Shown one piece after another: positions 18,826 to 27,000 of a stretch of 64,000 bases of DNA. The translations under genes were made by a program, and so were the position numbers. The notes beneath the pieces are model-generated. The model had not been told where the DNA came from, searched no databases, and worked only from the letters and a program-made list of their open reading frames with translations. Origin of the DNA: Clostridium ganghwense (lineage in GTDB: Bacteria > Bacillota > Clostridia > Clostridiales > Clostridiaceae); assembly GCF_026735165.1 (NCBI RefSeq), contig NZ_JAPQES010000004.1, forward strand, positions 1-64,000. Direction: 5' to 3'. Numbering within the stretch: the first letter of the stretch is position 1; every line of letters begins with the position of its first letter.

Positions 18826-18993
18826 CTATTGGAGTTTTTCGCCACATTTGAGGCAATAGATTAACTCAATAGACTTTAATCTTGGGTCAAATACATATCC
18901 ATCTTGTGGATACTTATATTGACTTTCAAAATATACTCCTATAACCAATATAATTATTGGTAATATATATTTTATTAAACTTTCTAATAACAT
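18826..18993 (-). CDS. Short membrane protein with C-terminal CxxC, possibly 5'-truncated by a frameshift
   Basis: A 55-residue reading frame: a hydrophobic segment (YILPIIILVIGVYF), then a soluble tail ending YCLKCGEKLQ. Reading upstream in frame continues plausibly (IGFLTILISIIPI) to a run of six A at about 19035. One extra A there would join it to an ATG and give a 73-residue protein, so the 5' end may be frameshifted. Its ATG has no good binding site. Function unknown; the segment from 18994 to 19277 otherwise holds the RloA promoter region. Confidence 0.4.
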   Translation of the reverse strand: MLLESLIKYILPIIILVIGVYFESQYKYPQDGYVFDPRLKSIELIYCLKCGEKLQ

Positions 18994-19277
18994 TATAGGG
19001 ATTATAGAAATGAGTATTGTTAAAAATCCTATTTTTTACACTTCATTCCTCTTTTGAACTGCATTCCTTAGAGATAATACCTTGTATAATACAATTTTTG
19101 TTAATAACCTTAATTATAGAAATACTTAATAAATTAATATGTAGTAACAAGCATTTATAAAAACGATGTATTATAACTTGTTTTTCACTTGTAACATGAA
19201 TAAAATGATAAAATTATGATAAATATATTAACAAAGGTGATTTTTTCACATATAATGTATTGAGAGGAGATGGTAAA

Positions 19278-20660
19278 ATGTTAGTTAGATTCAATGTGGG
19301 AAATTTCTTATCATTTAAAGAAATTCAAGAATTTTCATTAATAAAGGGAAAAGTAAAAAATAAATCAGATAGACTTTATGATAATGGGAAAATAAAATTG
19401 TTGAAATTTTCTTCTATTTTCGGAGCTAATGCTTCTGGAAAATCTAATTTAGTTAAAGCTATAAAATATGCACAAGCAACTATTTTAAAAGGAAAAATAA
19501 ATAATAGACATATATCGTCATTTAAGTTAGATCAAAGTTATAAAAATAAAAATTCATATTTCGAGTTTGAGATAGTGATAAATAATAAAAACTATAGTTA
19601 TGGATTTGAAATGAATATTCATAAAAAACAATTTGTATCAGAATGGTTAATTGAACTTTATTCTAATAATAGTGAAAAGAATATTTTTACTAGAGATATC
19701 CTTAATGGTCAATTTAAAAGTGATTTATTAATCAAAACTGCAGGGTTAAAAACTAAATTTGATGTATATTCTGATGATTTAAAAAATAATAAGGATATAT
19801 TATTTATAAATGAAATGAATAATAGAGCTAAATCTGAGTTATATAAATCTAAGAATGAATTATCAATTTTTAAAGATGTCTACAATTGGTTTGCAGAAAA
19901 ACTAGATGTAAATTATCCAGATAGACCTATTTCTGATTATTCTTATTTTAGAGATAGTAATAATAAAGAAGATATATGCAGAGTGATAAAAGGATTCGGA
20001 ACAGGAATAAGCAATTTTCAAATAAAGCACTCTTCGTTGGAACAGGTTAGCGATAAATTACCTAAAAAACTGTTATCACAGCTACAAAATGATTTAGAAG
20101 AATTAAAACATTTAAGAGATATAAGAGATATAAGAGATAAAAATAAACATTTATCAACTATTACAATAAGAGCTAATGAAATGTATTTTATGATAACACT
20201 AGATGAAACAAATCAGATAGATGTAACCACTATTGTATTTAATCATGGTAATAATGTTGAATTTGATTTTAATGAGGAATCTGATGGAACTAGAAGAATA
20301 CTAGATTTAATTGAAATATTGTTTGCATCTGATGAAAAAATATATGTTATTGATGAATTAGATCGAAGCTTACATCCTCAGTTAACCTACAAATTTGTAG
20401 AGGAATTTTTAAAGCAAGCTAATAAGAAAAATATTCAATTAATAATAACAACACATGAAGCGAGGTTATTAGATTTTGGTTTAGTAAGACAAGATGAAAT
20501 TTGGTTATCAAACAAGAATATAAAAGGAGAAACAGAATTATATTCATTAGATGAATATAATGTGAGATTTGACCAAAAAATAGAAAAAGCATACTTAGAA
20601 GGTAGATATGGTGGAGTTCCTATATTTAGTTCAATCTTCCCTATAAAGAAGGAGGATTAA
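19278..20660 (+). CDS. AAA-type ATPase of an RloA/AbiL-like defence pair
   Basis: A 460-residue ABC/SMC-like ATPase of the AAA_15/AAA_21 class. Walker A is GANASGKS (residues 49-56) and Walker B is IYVIDELDRSLHP, preceded by SDGTRRILDLIE as the signature-like motif and followed by THEARLLDF with the H-loop. The N-terminus VRFNVGNFLSFKE is typical of RloA/AbiLi ATPases. The start at 19278 is 8 bases after AGGAG; the TTG at 19260 lacks a site. Its stop is 4 bp before the RloB gene. The ATPase-TOPRIM arrangement is shared with the AbiL, RloAB and PARIS anti-phage systems. Confidence 0.85.
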   Translation: MLVRFNVGNFLSFKEIQEFSLIKGKVKNKSDRLYDNGKIKLLKFSSIFGANASGKSNLVKAIKYAQATILKGKINNRHISSFKLDQSYKNKNSYFEFEIVINNKNYSYGFEMNIHKKQFVSEWLIELYSNNSEKNIFTRDILNGQFKSDLLIKTAGLKTKFDVYSDDLKNNKDILFINEMNNRAKSELYKSKNELSIFKDVYNWFAEKLDVNYPDRPISDYSYFRDSNNKEDICRVIKGFGTGISNFQIKHSSLEQVSDKLPKKLLSQLQNDLEELKHLRDIRDIRDKNKHLSTITIRANEMYFMITLDETNQIDVTTIVFNHGNNVEFDFNEESDGTRRILDLIEILFASDEKIYVIDELDRSLHPQLTYKFVEEFLKQANKKNIQLIITTHEARLLDFGLVRQDEIWLSNKNIKGETELYSLDEYNVRFDQKIEKAYLEGRYGGVPIFSSIFPIKKED

Positions 20661-20664
20661 TTTT

Positions 20665-21597
20665 ATGAGAGTACCCAAGCAATATGGTAAAAGAACCTTA
20701 TATTTTGATAAAGTTCAAGAAGCTAGAGCAAAATATATATTTGTTTATGAAGGCCAAGAAACAGAAGTTCAGTATTTTCAAGGAGTAATAGATAGAAGAG
20801 AGGATTTAAATATAAATCCTCTTATTGATTTATTACCAATATTAAGAGGAACATTACAACTTTCTCATAGTCACCCACTTCAAATTTTAAAGTATATAGA
20901 TGAGCACATAGATCATTACCATACAGTTGATATTATAGTTAATAAGATAGTAGACTATTGTTTTGAGAATTTAGGAATAAAAGAAAATAATATATATAAT
21001 GTGAAAACACTATATGATGATATATTTACATATTTATGTAATAAGTATAACTTAGAAAAAAACAGCGAATTTGTATTAACTAATGATATCCTAGAAGATT
21101 TATCTAATTATTTGAAAGATAAAATCAATATATTAGAGCAAATCGAAAATATACAAAAATATATAGATGAACAGGAAATTATATATAATAAAGATATAGA
21201 CAAGCTATGTCTTGTAATAGATAGAGATAAAGGAAATGTTAAATCATCTCAATATGACGAAATAATACAAAAGTGTAATGATAAAGGTATAAAATTGTAT
21301 GTAAGCAATCCAACTTTTGAGTTTTGGTTATTATTACATTCATCTGAGTTGCCTGAATTGGATAAATGTAAATTATTGAAAAATAACAAATCAGGAAAAA
21401 AGAGATATCTTGAGAAAGAACTAACTAATAAATTTAATGGCTATAAGAAACACAATATTAAGTTTGAAAGATTCTTTCCATATATAACTCTAGCCATACA
21501 ACAAGAAAAAAGCTTCTGTGAGGATATACATTATCTTAAAGATAAATTAGGAACCAATGTAGGATTATTACTAAGTGAATTGATTGATAATAGCTAA
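20665..21597 (+). CDS. RloB family TOPRIM-like effector
   Basis: A 310-residue protein of the RloB/AbiLii family. It starts with KYIFVYEGQETEVQYFQGV (TOPRIM-like Glu motif), continues with LCLVIDRDKGNVKSSQYDEI (DxD motif) and SNPTFEFWLLLHSSELPE, the family's most conserved block. The usual 200-residue length is extended here by an insert of about 100 residues around 60-170. AAGGAGG precedes the start. It probably acts as the nuclease effector released or triggered by the upstream ATPase, as AriB is in PARIS; the target is unknown. A hairpin (21621-21656) follows. Confidence 0.85.
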   Translation: MRVPKQYGKRTLYFDKVQEARAKYIFVYEGQETEVQYFQGVIDRREDLNINPLIDLLPILRGTLQLSHSHPLQILKYIDEHIDHYHTVDIIVNKIVDYCFENLGIKENNIYNVKTLYDDIFTYLCNKYNLEKNSEFVLTNDILEDLSNYLKDKINILEQIENIQKYIDEQEIIYNKDIDKLCLVIDRDKGNVKSSQYDEIIQKCNDKGIKLYVSNPTFEFWLLLHSSELPELDKCKLLKNNKSGKKRYLEKELTNKFNGYKKHNIKFERFFPYITLAIQQEKSFCEDIHYLKDKLGTNVGLLLSELIDNS

Positions 21598-21620
21598 GAT
21601 AATGTAAAAATAAAAATGTA

Positions 21621-21656
21621 TGTAGGTAAATTTATTTTTACACAAATTTACCTACA
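21621..21656 (+). terminator. Hairpin after the RloB gene
   Basis: TGTAGGTAAATTT and AAATTTACCTACA form a perfect 13-bp stem. The T-run is poor. The 440 bp from here to the sigma gene are very AT-rich and show no gene. Confidence 0.55.
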
Positions 21657-22097
21657 TCAAATATAATTAACATTAGCCAGCTTTATTTCCTTGTCTTATT
21701 ATTTTTAACATAAATTTAAACTTATATTTAAACATATTATTTTTAACATATTTATTAATCCTTATTCTTAAAAGAATACTATAAATTAACTTGTTTCCCT
21801 TCATCTTTTATAAAAAAACAGTTCAATCGGTAATTCACGTATAATCAATAAATACACTGTCTAATAATCCTAAATATATAACTCCAAAGGCAATATCAAA
21901 CAATTTGGTCTTAAAACATTATATCTTCTTATGACACACTTTCTTTATATGTTGTAGCATCACTCAATATCAAACCATATCATATTAAATCCTATTATGA
22001 TAAAATATTACATATTGACCAATTAAAAATAACCCTAAGCACCTAATACCTAGAGTTATTTTTCATCCTATTTCTTTAATTTTTAGTATAAATAACT

Positions 22098-22643
22098 TCA
22101 CTTCTCCGTATCACATTTATACTCTTCCTTCAACTTGTCAATCCCTTTCTTCCTCAAATACCTCACCTGTGAAACAGTCTTATTAATATCTACTGCTATT
22201 TCCCTATAGCTTTTCTCCATTAGGTAGTGTTTCTCAATAACTTCTCTTTCTTCTGGAACTAACTTTTCTACTGCTGATCTAAGTTTTAGTATTTCCTCAT
22301 AAGCTATAACCTCATCTTCCAGTGTAAAATCATACTGCTCATCTTTATTCAATATGTTTTCATCAGCCACTTCTCTGTAATGCTTTATCTTTCCCTTTAA
22401 AAGAGCATAAAAGTTTTTATCAATTGAATTTATAAAATAGCCATTGTAGGACCTGCTACCAAGCTTGTACATATGTACTGCTTTTATGATTGAAAGATAC
22501 CCATGCTGAACTAAATCTTCAAAATCATATCCTGGTATTTTAAGCTGCCAAGCTTTTTTTAATATATAATTTTTATACTTGTTTATTATGCAAGCAACAG
22601 CCTCTTCATCTCCAAGTTTAGCTTTTCGAATTATATCTTCCAA
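22098..22643 (-). CDS. Sigma-70 family factor, UviA/TcdR-like group
   Basis: A 181-residue alternative sigma factor. Region 2 is readable at residues 10-75 (AVACIINKYKNYILKKAW, DFEDLVQHGYLSIIKAVHMY) and region 4 at 130-175 (PEEREVIEKHYLMEKSYREI and the recognition helix VSQVRYLRKKGIDKLK). Length and layout match the clostridial UviA/BotR/TcdR/TetR sigma group. It is divergent from a UviB-like gene, as uviA and uviB are neighbours in Clostridium perfringens. Two cassette promoters (22860-22891 and 23789-23820) share a motif it may recognise. The start has a weak GGTGGTG site. Confidence 0.8.
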   Translation of the reverse strand: MEDIIRKAKLGDEEAVACIINKYKNYILKKAWQLKIPGYDFEDLVQHGYLSIIKAVHMYKLGSRSYNGYFINSIDKNFYALLKGKIKHYREVADENILNKDEQYDFTLEDEVIAYEEILKLRSAVEKLVPEEREVIEKHYLMEKSYREIAVDINKTVSQVRYLRKKGIDKLKEEYKCDTEK

Positions 22644-22859
22644 AGAAACACCACCTTTATATATTTCCTTTAATTATATTATATACTATTTAATGTAATT
22701 TATTATTTAATATTTCATATTTATTAACAATTTTTATTATATTATCCAAAAGTAATTAGCAAGTTACAGCAGCAAGTATATTTTTAAAATCTTAGATTGA
22801 ATTTCAAATCTCACCTTCAACCCAAATTTATAAATATCACCCAAAACTTTTATTATTAC

Positions 22860-22891
22860 TTAGCACTCTCTGTCCAAATTTCATATATAAG
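22860..22891 (+). promoter_or_regulatory. Candidate promoter 1 of the phage-type sigma factor
   Basis: TTAGCACT, 14 bases, CATATATAAG, ending about 38 bp before the UviB-like start. The same two boxes with identical spacing occur at 23789-23820. Both continue GTTTRAAAT. It does not resemble a vegetative promoter. Confidence 0.6.
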
Positions 22892-22929
22892 TTTAAAATA
22901 AAAATTCTTAAATTCGAGGAGGTGTTCTT

Positions 22930-23166
22930 GTGGAAAATGAACTTTTAAAACTGGCTTCATCACAAGGAATATGGGCAGCTCTATCAGTTGCACTTATTTT
23001 TTATATATTAAAAGCTCAGGAAAAAAGAGACTTAAAGCAAGAAGAAAGAGAGAAGAATTATCAAGCTATAATCCAAAAGCTCACAGAAAAATTTAACATA
23101 GTTGAAGATGTAAAAAAAGATGTAGAAGAAATAAAAACAATGGTTTCATGTAAAAATCTAAAGTAG
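22930..23166 (+). CDS. BhlA/UviB family holin-like peptide
   Basis: A 78-residue protein with an N-terminal membrane segment (GIWAALSVALIFYILKA) followed by a charged coiled-coil-like tail (EKRDLKQEEREKNYQAIIQK), the standard layout of the BhlA/UviB family. These are proposed holin-like proteins associated with bacteriocin release and prophages. The GTG start follows GAGGAGGTG. It is 13 bp upstream of the amidase gene, making a holin-endolysin-type pair, and is preceded by the shared TTAGCACT/CATATATAAG promoter. Confidence 0.85.
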   Translation: MENELLKLASSQGIWAALSVALIFYILKAQEKRDLKQEEREKNYQAIIQKLTEKFNIVEDVKKDVEEIKTMVSCKNLK

Positions 23167-23179
23167 AGAAGGTGAAATT

Positions 23180-23767
23180 ATGAAAATTATTGAAACCAAT
23201 TTGAATTTTGGACCACTAAGTCATAGGTCCTCAACAAAAGCATTAGTTCTCCACCATGCTCAACATAAAACTTGGAATGTATATGATGTACATGCCTTCC
23301 ATAAAAATGGAAGACACTGGAGCGGTATTGGATATCACTTCTTCATAGATAAGAATGGTCATATATTCCGAGGTAGACCTGAAAACGTAATGGGAGCTCA
23401 CTGCCTTCACCATAACCATTATACTCTAGGAATCTGTGTTCAAGGAGATTATATGCAGGAATGTATGCCAGCTGCACAAAAACAATCTGTAATAAAACTC
23501 TGCAAGTACTTATGCAGCAAATACAATATAAAAATAATTAAAGGTCATAAAGAACTCAGCTCAACAGATTGCCCTGGAACTAACTATCCATTATCTGAAA
23601 TAAAGAATAATATTTTAAGTTCTCGCTCTTTAACCTATACTGTAAAAAAAGGTGATACCTTGTGGGCTATATCTAGAAAATATAATTTAAGTGTTTCCCA
23701 ATTAAAAGCACTAAATAATTTATCATCAGAAATTATATATCCAAATCAAATGTTAAAACTAAAATAA
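23180..23767 (+). CDS. N-acetylmuramoyl-L-alanine amidase with C-terminal LysM
   Basis: Residues 1-140 are an Amidase_2/PGRP domain that cuts the amide bond between muramic acid and the stem peptide. Zinc ligands are expected at the His of VLHHAQH, in GAHCLHHNH and at the Cys of GHKELSSTDCPGTNYP. Residues 150-195 are a LysM peptidoglycan-binding motif (YTVKKGDTLWAISRKYNLSV). There is no signal peptide, so export would need the upstream holin-like protein. AGAAGGTG precedes the ATG. It ends at a small hairpin with seven T. Confidence 0.93.
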   Translation: MKIIETNLNFGPLSHRSSTKALVLHHAQHKTWNVYDVHAFHKNGRHWSGIGYHFFIDKNGHIFRGRPENVMGAHCLHHNHYTLGICVQGDYMQECMPAAQKQSVIKLCKYLCSKYNIKIIKGHKELSSTDCPGTNYPLSEIKNNILSSRSLTYTVKKGDTLWAISRKYNLSVSQLKALNNLSSEIIYPNQMLKLK

Positions 23768-23790
23768 CTGTAGCTTGCAGTTATTTTTTT
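23766..23790 (+). terminator. Short terminator after the amidase gene
   Basis: AACTG and CAGTT enclose a 7-base loop and are followed by ATTTTTTT. The T-run overlaps the upstream box of the next promoter. Confidence 0.55.
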
Positions 23791-23820
23791 AGCACTTTTT
23801 CTTATAAAAGCATATATAAG
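23789..23820 (+). promoter_or_regulatory. Candidate promoter 2 of the phage-type sigma factor
   Basis: TTAGCACT, 14 bases, CATATATAAG, 30 bp before the DUF1659 start. Identical boxes and spacing to 22860-22891, while the 14-base spacer differs. Confidence 0.6.
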
Positions 23821-23850
23821 TTTGAAATTAAAAAGAAAGGGGCTGTTATT

Positions 23851-24072
23851 ATGGCTAAATCAGCACTTATAAAAAGTGATGTAGCAATCAAATACCACTT
23901 TGGACAAGACGACAAAGGTAAGGAGCTCTACAAGAAACAAAGACTTACTAAATTAAAACCTACTGCTACTGATGATGAGGTTTTCGCAGTAGCAACAGCT
24001 GTATCAAAATTCTTAGAAGATCCTATTACTGAAATTTACAAAGAAAATGAAAATCTTTTAACTGAGATGTAG
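23851..24072 (+). CDS. DUF1659 family protein
   Basis: A 73-residue protein that fits DUF1659: KSDVAIKYHFGQDDKGKELYKKQRLTKLKP split over two short beta-rich halves, then a helical end (DEVFAVATAVSKFLEDP). The family is of unknown function and is usually paired with DUF2922 in Firmicutes, as here (12-bp gap). AAAGGGG precedes the ATG. It follows the lysis-type pair and has its own copy of the shared promoter. Confidence 0.85.
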   Translation: MAKSALIKSDVAIKYHFGQDDKGKELYKKQRLTKLKPTATDDEVFAVATAVSKFLEDPITEIYKENENLLTEM

Positions 24073-24084
24073 GAGGTGTAGTAA

Positions 24085-24297
24085 ATGAGAACATTAGTAA
24101 TGAATTTCTTAACTTCTGGTGGGAAAAAAACTACAATAAGAATTAAAGACGTTAAAGAAGGTTTAGATGCTACTGAGGTATCCAATATCATGGATACTAT
24201 AATTGCAAAAAACATTTTCATATCAGCATCTGGTGATTTAAAGCTTAAAGACTCTGCGGATATTGTAGTAACAACAAATCAAGAACTAGACATATAA
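24085..24297 (+). CDS. DUF2922 family protein
   Basis: A 70-residue protein of the DUF2922 family (LVMNFLTSGGKKTTIRIKDV at the start, AKNIFISASGDLKLKDSADI in the middle). Function unknown. AGGAGG precedes the ATG. The C-terminal third is duplicated at 29561-29656 as part of a larger segmental repeat. A terminator hairpin follows immediately. Confidence 0.85.
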   Translation: MRTLVMNFLTSGGKKTTIRIKDVKEGLDATEVSNIMDTIIAKNIFISASGDLKLKDSADIVVTTNQELDI

Positions 24298-24300
24298 AAA

Positions 24301-24327
24301 TGAGCTGCTCTGCAGCTTATTTTTTTA
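24301..24327 (+). terminator. Terminator after the DUF2922 gene
   Basis: GAGCTGC-TCT-GCAGCTT followed by ATTTTTTT; duplicated at 29660-29685 with the segmental repeat. Confidence 0.8.
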
Positions 24328-24352
24328 AGAGTACATATAAGGAGGGGTATCC

Positions 24353-24835
24353 TTGGCTAAGGAAAATAAAAATTTAAAAAGTAAAGAATTTAAGAATTTT
24401 GGAATTAAAGAATCTAAGAATTTAAGAAGTAAAAAATCTAAAAACAAAGATTCTGTTGAAGATCTATCCAGTAATGAAGTAGAAATTGTGAAAGACGACA
24501 TTGAGTTTGATGCTAACGGAACTGAGATACTAATGGGTGGCGATATTGATCTTTCTAATGCTAAGATAGAACAGCAATTTAACTTCAACTCCAATAATAC
24601 ACCTGTGTTAAATGTAAATATAGAGGATGAAGATGCAGAAAAATTAGACATAAATTCAAAGGAAACTGTTGAAGAAGCCCTTTCAGTAAAAAGAAGCTAT
24701 ACCCTAAGACCTTCTACCGTTAAAATGCTTCAGGAGCTGAAAGTTTTCATATATGATGATCCATATATAAAATATAATGATATTGTAGATGCAGCTGTAA
24801 GGTTTTTTTATGATTTTAAAAAAAACAGTAAGTGA
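24353..24835 (+). CDS. Unrecognised protein with possible ribbon-helix-helix C-terminus, copy 1
   Basis: A 160-residue protein. Residues 1-45 are Lys/Ser/Asn-rich and repetitive (KSKNLRSKKSKN). The middle is acidic and Asn-rich (KIEQQFNFNSNNTPVLNVNI). The last 45 residues (SYTLRPSTVKMLQELKVF, then YNDIVDAAVRFFYDFK) have the strand-helix-helix pattern of ribbon-helix-helix DNA-binding domains, as in plasmid partition or copy-control proteins. The TTG start follows GGAGGGG. A closely similar gene lies at 29710. Function unknown. Confidence 0.7.
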   Translation: MAKENKNLKSKEFKNFGIKESKNLRSKKSKNKDSVEDLSSNEVEIVKDDIEFDANGTEILMGGDIDLSNAKIEQQFNFNSNNTPVLNVNIEDEDAEKLDINSKETVEEALSVKRSYTLRPSTVKMLQELKVFIYDDPYIKYNDIVDAAVRFFYDFKKNSK

Positions 24836-24860
24836 ATTAATAAATCCACTTACTGTTTTC
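24824..24860. terminator. Bidirectional terminator between convergent genes
   Basis: AACAGTAAGTG and CACTTACTGTT form an 11-bp stem with T-rich flanks. It separates the RHH-like gene from the convergent metallopeptidase gene. Confidence 0.75.
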
Positions 24861-24870
24861 TATATTACAA

Positions 24871-25575
24871 TTATATATAATTTACTTCCTCTAATTTTTT
24901 CTTTCTTTCTTCCCAATCTGGCATTACTAAGTCCATAAAGTTATAAAACCTTTTACTGTGGTTTGGATGCTTTACATGACATAATTCATGCATAATAACA
25001 TACTCTATTTCATAAATAGGTGCCTTAGCAAGTTCTATATTTAAAAGTATATGGTTGTTTTTAGGATGGTAGCTGCCCCATCTTATTTTCATTTTTCGTA
25101 TAGACCAGGTCGGTTTTTCTACATCATATTTTTTAATATTTTCATAGCAAGCATCAAACAGCTCGCTGAACTTTTTTTTAGAATTTTCTCTATACCATTT
25201 ATACAGTAAATTTTTATTATATTCACTATCATGCTTATGTATAGTATGAATATAGATAAACCTATCTTTTAATTTTACATCATTTTTAGTATCTGCAATT
25301 ACTTTAAGAGTATATTGATTTCCTAAATATCTATGAATTTCTCCACTTACATAATATTTATGTGTAAGTGAAGGTGAATGTTTTTCAAAATAATCCCTGC
25401 GTTCTAATATCCAAGCAGCCTTTTTTAAAACAATCTCCTTAATTTTTTCATCTTCTATTCCTTCTGGAGCTGAAACTTCAACTTCTAAAGTAGGTTTAAC
25501 TGAAATTTTCATGCTCTTTCTTTTCTTATATTGAATTTGAAATTCTATCTTCTTTTCTCCGTAATTAACTTCCAT
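24871..25575 (-). CDS. YgjP-like zinc metallopeptidase (DUF45/M48 type)
   Basis: A 234-residue protein with the zinc motif HELCHVKHPNHSKRFY (HExxH near residue 192) and the family block RWGSYHPKNNHILLNIELA. N-terminal RKSMKISVKPTLEVEVSAP is also typical of YgjP/SprT-like proteins. Such proteins are often linked to type I restriction and other defence loci; the substrate is unknown. The start at 25575 has AAAGGTGAT about 13 bases upstream. It is divergent from the endonuclease gene (197-bp gap) and lies inside the segment bounded by the duplicated RHH-like genes. Confidence 0.85.
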   Translation of the reverse strand: MEVNYGEKKIEFQIQYKKRKSMKISVKPTLEVEVSAPEGIEDEKIKEIVLKKAAWILERRDYFEKHSPSLTHKYYVSGEIHRYLGNQYTLKVIADTKNDVKLKDRFIYIHTIHKHDSEYNKNLLYKWYRENSKKKFSELFDACYENIKKYDVEKPTWSIRKMKIRWGSYHPKNNHILLNIELAKAPIYEIEYVIMHELCHVKHPNHSKRFYNFMDLVMPDWEERKKKLEEVNYI

Positions 25576-25771
25576 ATTTATTCACATCACCTTTAATATT
25601 TTTAAATTCCAAGCTGGGTATGTATTTGATTATATCATTAACTATACTAAAAGATTTAAATTAATAAATTCAATTTACATTCAAAATAATTCATATTAGT
25701 ATCTTTTTCAACATATGATGTGGTAAATTATAGTATATAATACTAAATTTACAGTAAAGGAGATATACATT

Positions 25772-26950
25772 ATGAATCCACTATTTTTTCCAAATTATGA
25801 AGAAGAACAAATTATGCAGTTTATCCAAAAGTATTGTAGAAATGATTTTGCTCTTATACGAATAACTCCTACAATGCTAAATAAAAGTATAATAGATGCT
25901 TCTGAAATGTTTAGAATTATTTTAAAAGACAGCTGTATAATAGATTATGATACATTAACAAATAAAGTATTTGACAAAACATATCTATTTTTAAAGGACA
26001 AAATTAAAGAAATAAAAACTAGCTTTTATACCGCAAACACTCGAAAAGACCCTAGGTTTTGGATATATGCTCTTAAGAATTATATATCTGTAGATACATT
26101 AATTTACTTTACCACACATGAGTCCAAGCTTATTGCAATACCACTTATTGATAATGATAATCTAGAAACCTTATTAGTAAATATTTTTGGTGAAAGAGAT
26201 AAAGATAAAGCTATTATTAAAGAGCTTTGTGATAAACTACAAGATATAAAAAATAGAGGATGGATAGAAAGTGTTTCACCAAATAAATTAAATCCTAAAG
26301 ATGTAGGTGAAACCTTAGAGGCAGCTTTAGGTATAAAACCAAATACACTTATTTCTGCTGATTATAAAGGTGAAATAGAGTTAAAAGCTAAAAGAGCTGA
26401 TTCTAAAACAAAGGATACTCTATTTAGTATGATTCCTAATTGGGATATAAGTGAAATAAAAGGTTCTAATGAAATGATACTCACATATGGTTATCCTAGT
26501 AATAAAGAAAAATATAAAGGATATAAAGACCTCTATGTTACTGTATCTACTACCCCAAATCCACAAGGATTATATATGGGTATAGATTATGAAAATGAAG
26601 TAATTTTTCAAAGATATTCTAACGGAAAAATAAATAAAGATGTATGTGTTTGGGAATTTGAAAAAGTTAAAGAAAAACTATATACTAAACATCCTAAAAC
26701 TATGTGGCTATTAGCTGAAAATAAAAAAATAAATGAGAAAATAAATTTTAAGTATAATAAAGTTACACTTACTCAACGACCTATATTTTCTCAATTTTTA
26801 AGTCTTATAGAGCAAGGAATACTTACTTATGACTGGCGTGGTAGAGTAAGAGAAGATGGTACAGGCTATAAAGATAAAGGACACTGTTTTAGAATATCAC
26901 CTAAATATAGAAATTTATTATTTGGAGAAACTAAAGAAATAAAACTTTAA
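25772..26950 (+). CDS. Type II restriction endonuclease, MvaI/BcnI family
   Basis: A 392-residue protein. The block GETLEAALGIKPNTLISADY followed by KGEIELKAKR is the MvaI/BcnI catalytic signature, with the Asp and the ExK of the PD-(D/E)xK-like centre around residues 195-210. MvaI cuts CCWGG and BcnI CCSGG as a monomer, so a CC(N)GG-type site is likely here but is inferred. The next gene is a convergent cytosine-5 methyltransferase, consistent with protection at such sites. AAAGGAG precedes the ATG. Genes end tail to tail at a shared terminator. Confidence 0.82.
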   Translation: MNPLFFPNYEEEQIMQFIQKYCRNDFALIRITPTMLNKSIIDASEMFRIILKDSCIIDYDTLTNKVFDKTYLFLKDKIKEIKTSFYTANTRKDPRFWIYALKNYISVDTLIYFTTHESKLIAIPLIDNDNLETLLVNIFGERDKDKAIIKELCDKLQDIKNRGWIESVSPNKLNPKDVGETLEAALGIKPNTLISADYKGEIELKAKRADSKTKDTLFSMIPNWDISEIKGSNEMILTYGYPSNKEKYKGYKDLYVTVSTTPNPQGLYMGIDYENEVIFQRYSNGKINKDVCVWEFEKVKEKLYTKHPKTMWLLAENKKINEKINFKYNKVTLTQRPIFSQFLSLIEQGILTYDWRGRVREDGTGYKDKGHCFRISPKYRNLLFGETKEIKL

Positions 26951-26955
26951 CCAAT

Positions 26956-26993
26956 AATATGAGAACTCAAGGTCAATCTTGAGTTCTCATATT
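26956..26993. terminator. Perfect bidirectional terminator between endonuclease and methyltransferase
   Basis: AATATGAGAACTCAAG and CTTGAGTTCTCATATT form a perfect 16-bp stem with a 6-base loop. Confidence 0.85.
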
Positions 26994-27000
26994 AAAAAAT

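Larger units (their letters stand above)
24202..24860 (+). repeat. Segmental direct repeat, copy 1 (partner 29561-30170)
   Basis: Covers the 3' end of the DUF2922 gene, the GAGCTGC/GCAGCTT terminator, the whole RHH-like gene and its terminator. The same series occurs at 29561-30170, highly similar but lacking 51 bp within the RHH-like gene. The repeat flanks the metallopeptidase and restriction-modification genes. Confidence 0.9.

Noticed and set aside
17490-19277. Retron or ToxIN-like RNA system
   Set aside because: No reverse transcriptase is present, and there are no short tandem repeats upstream of a ToxN-like gene.
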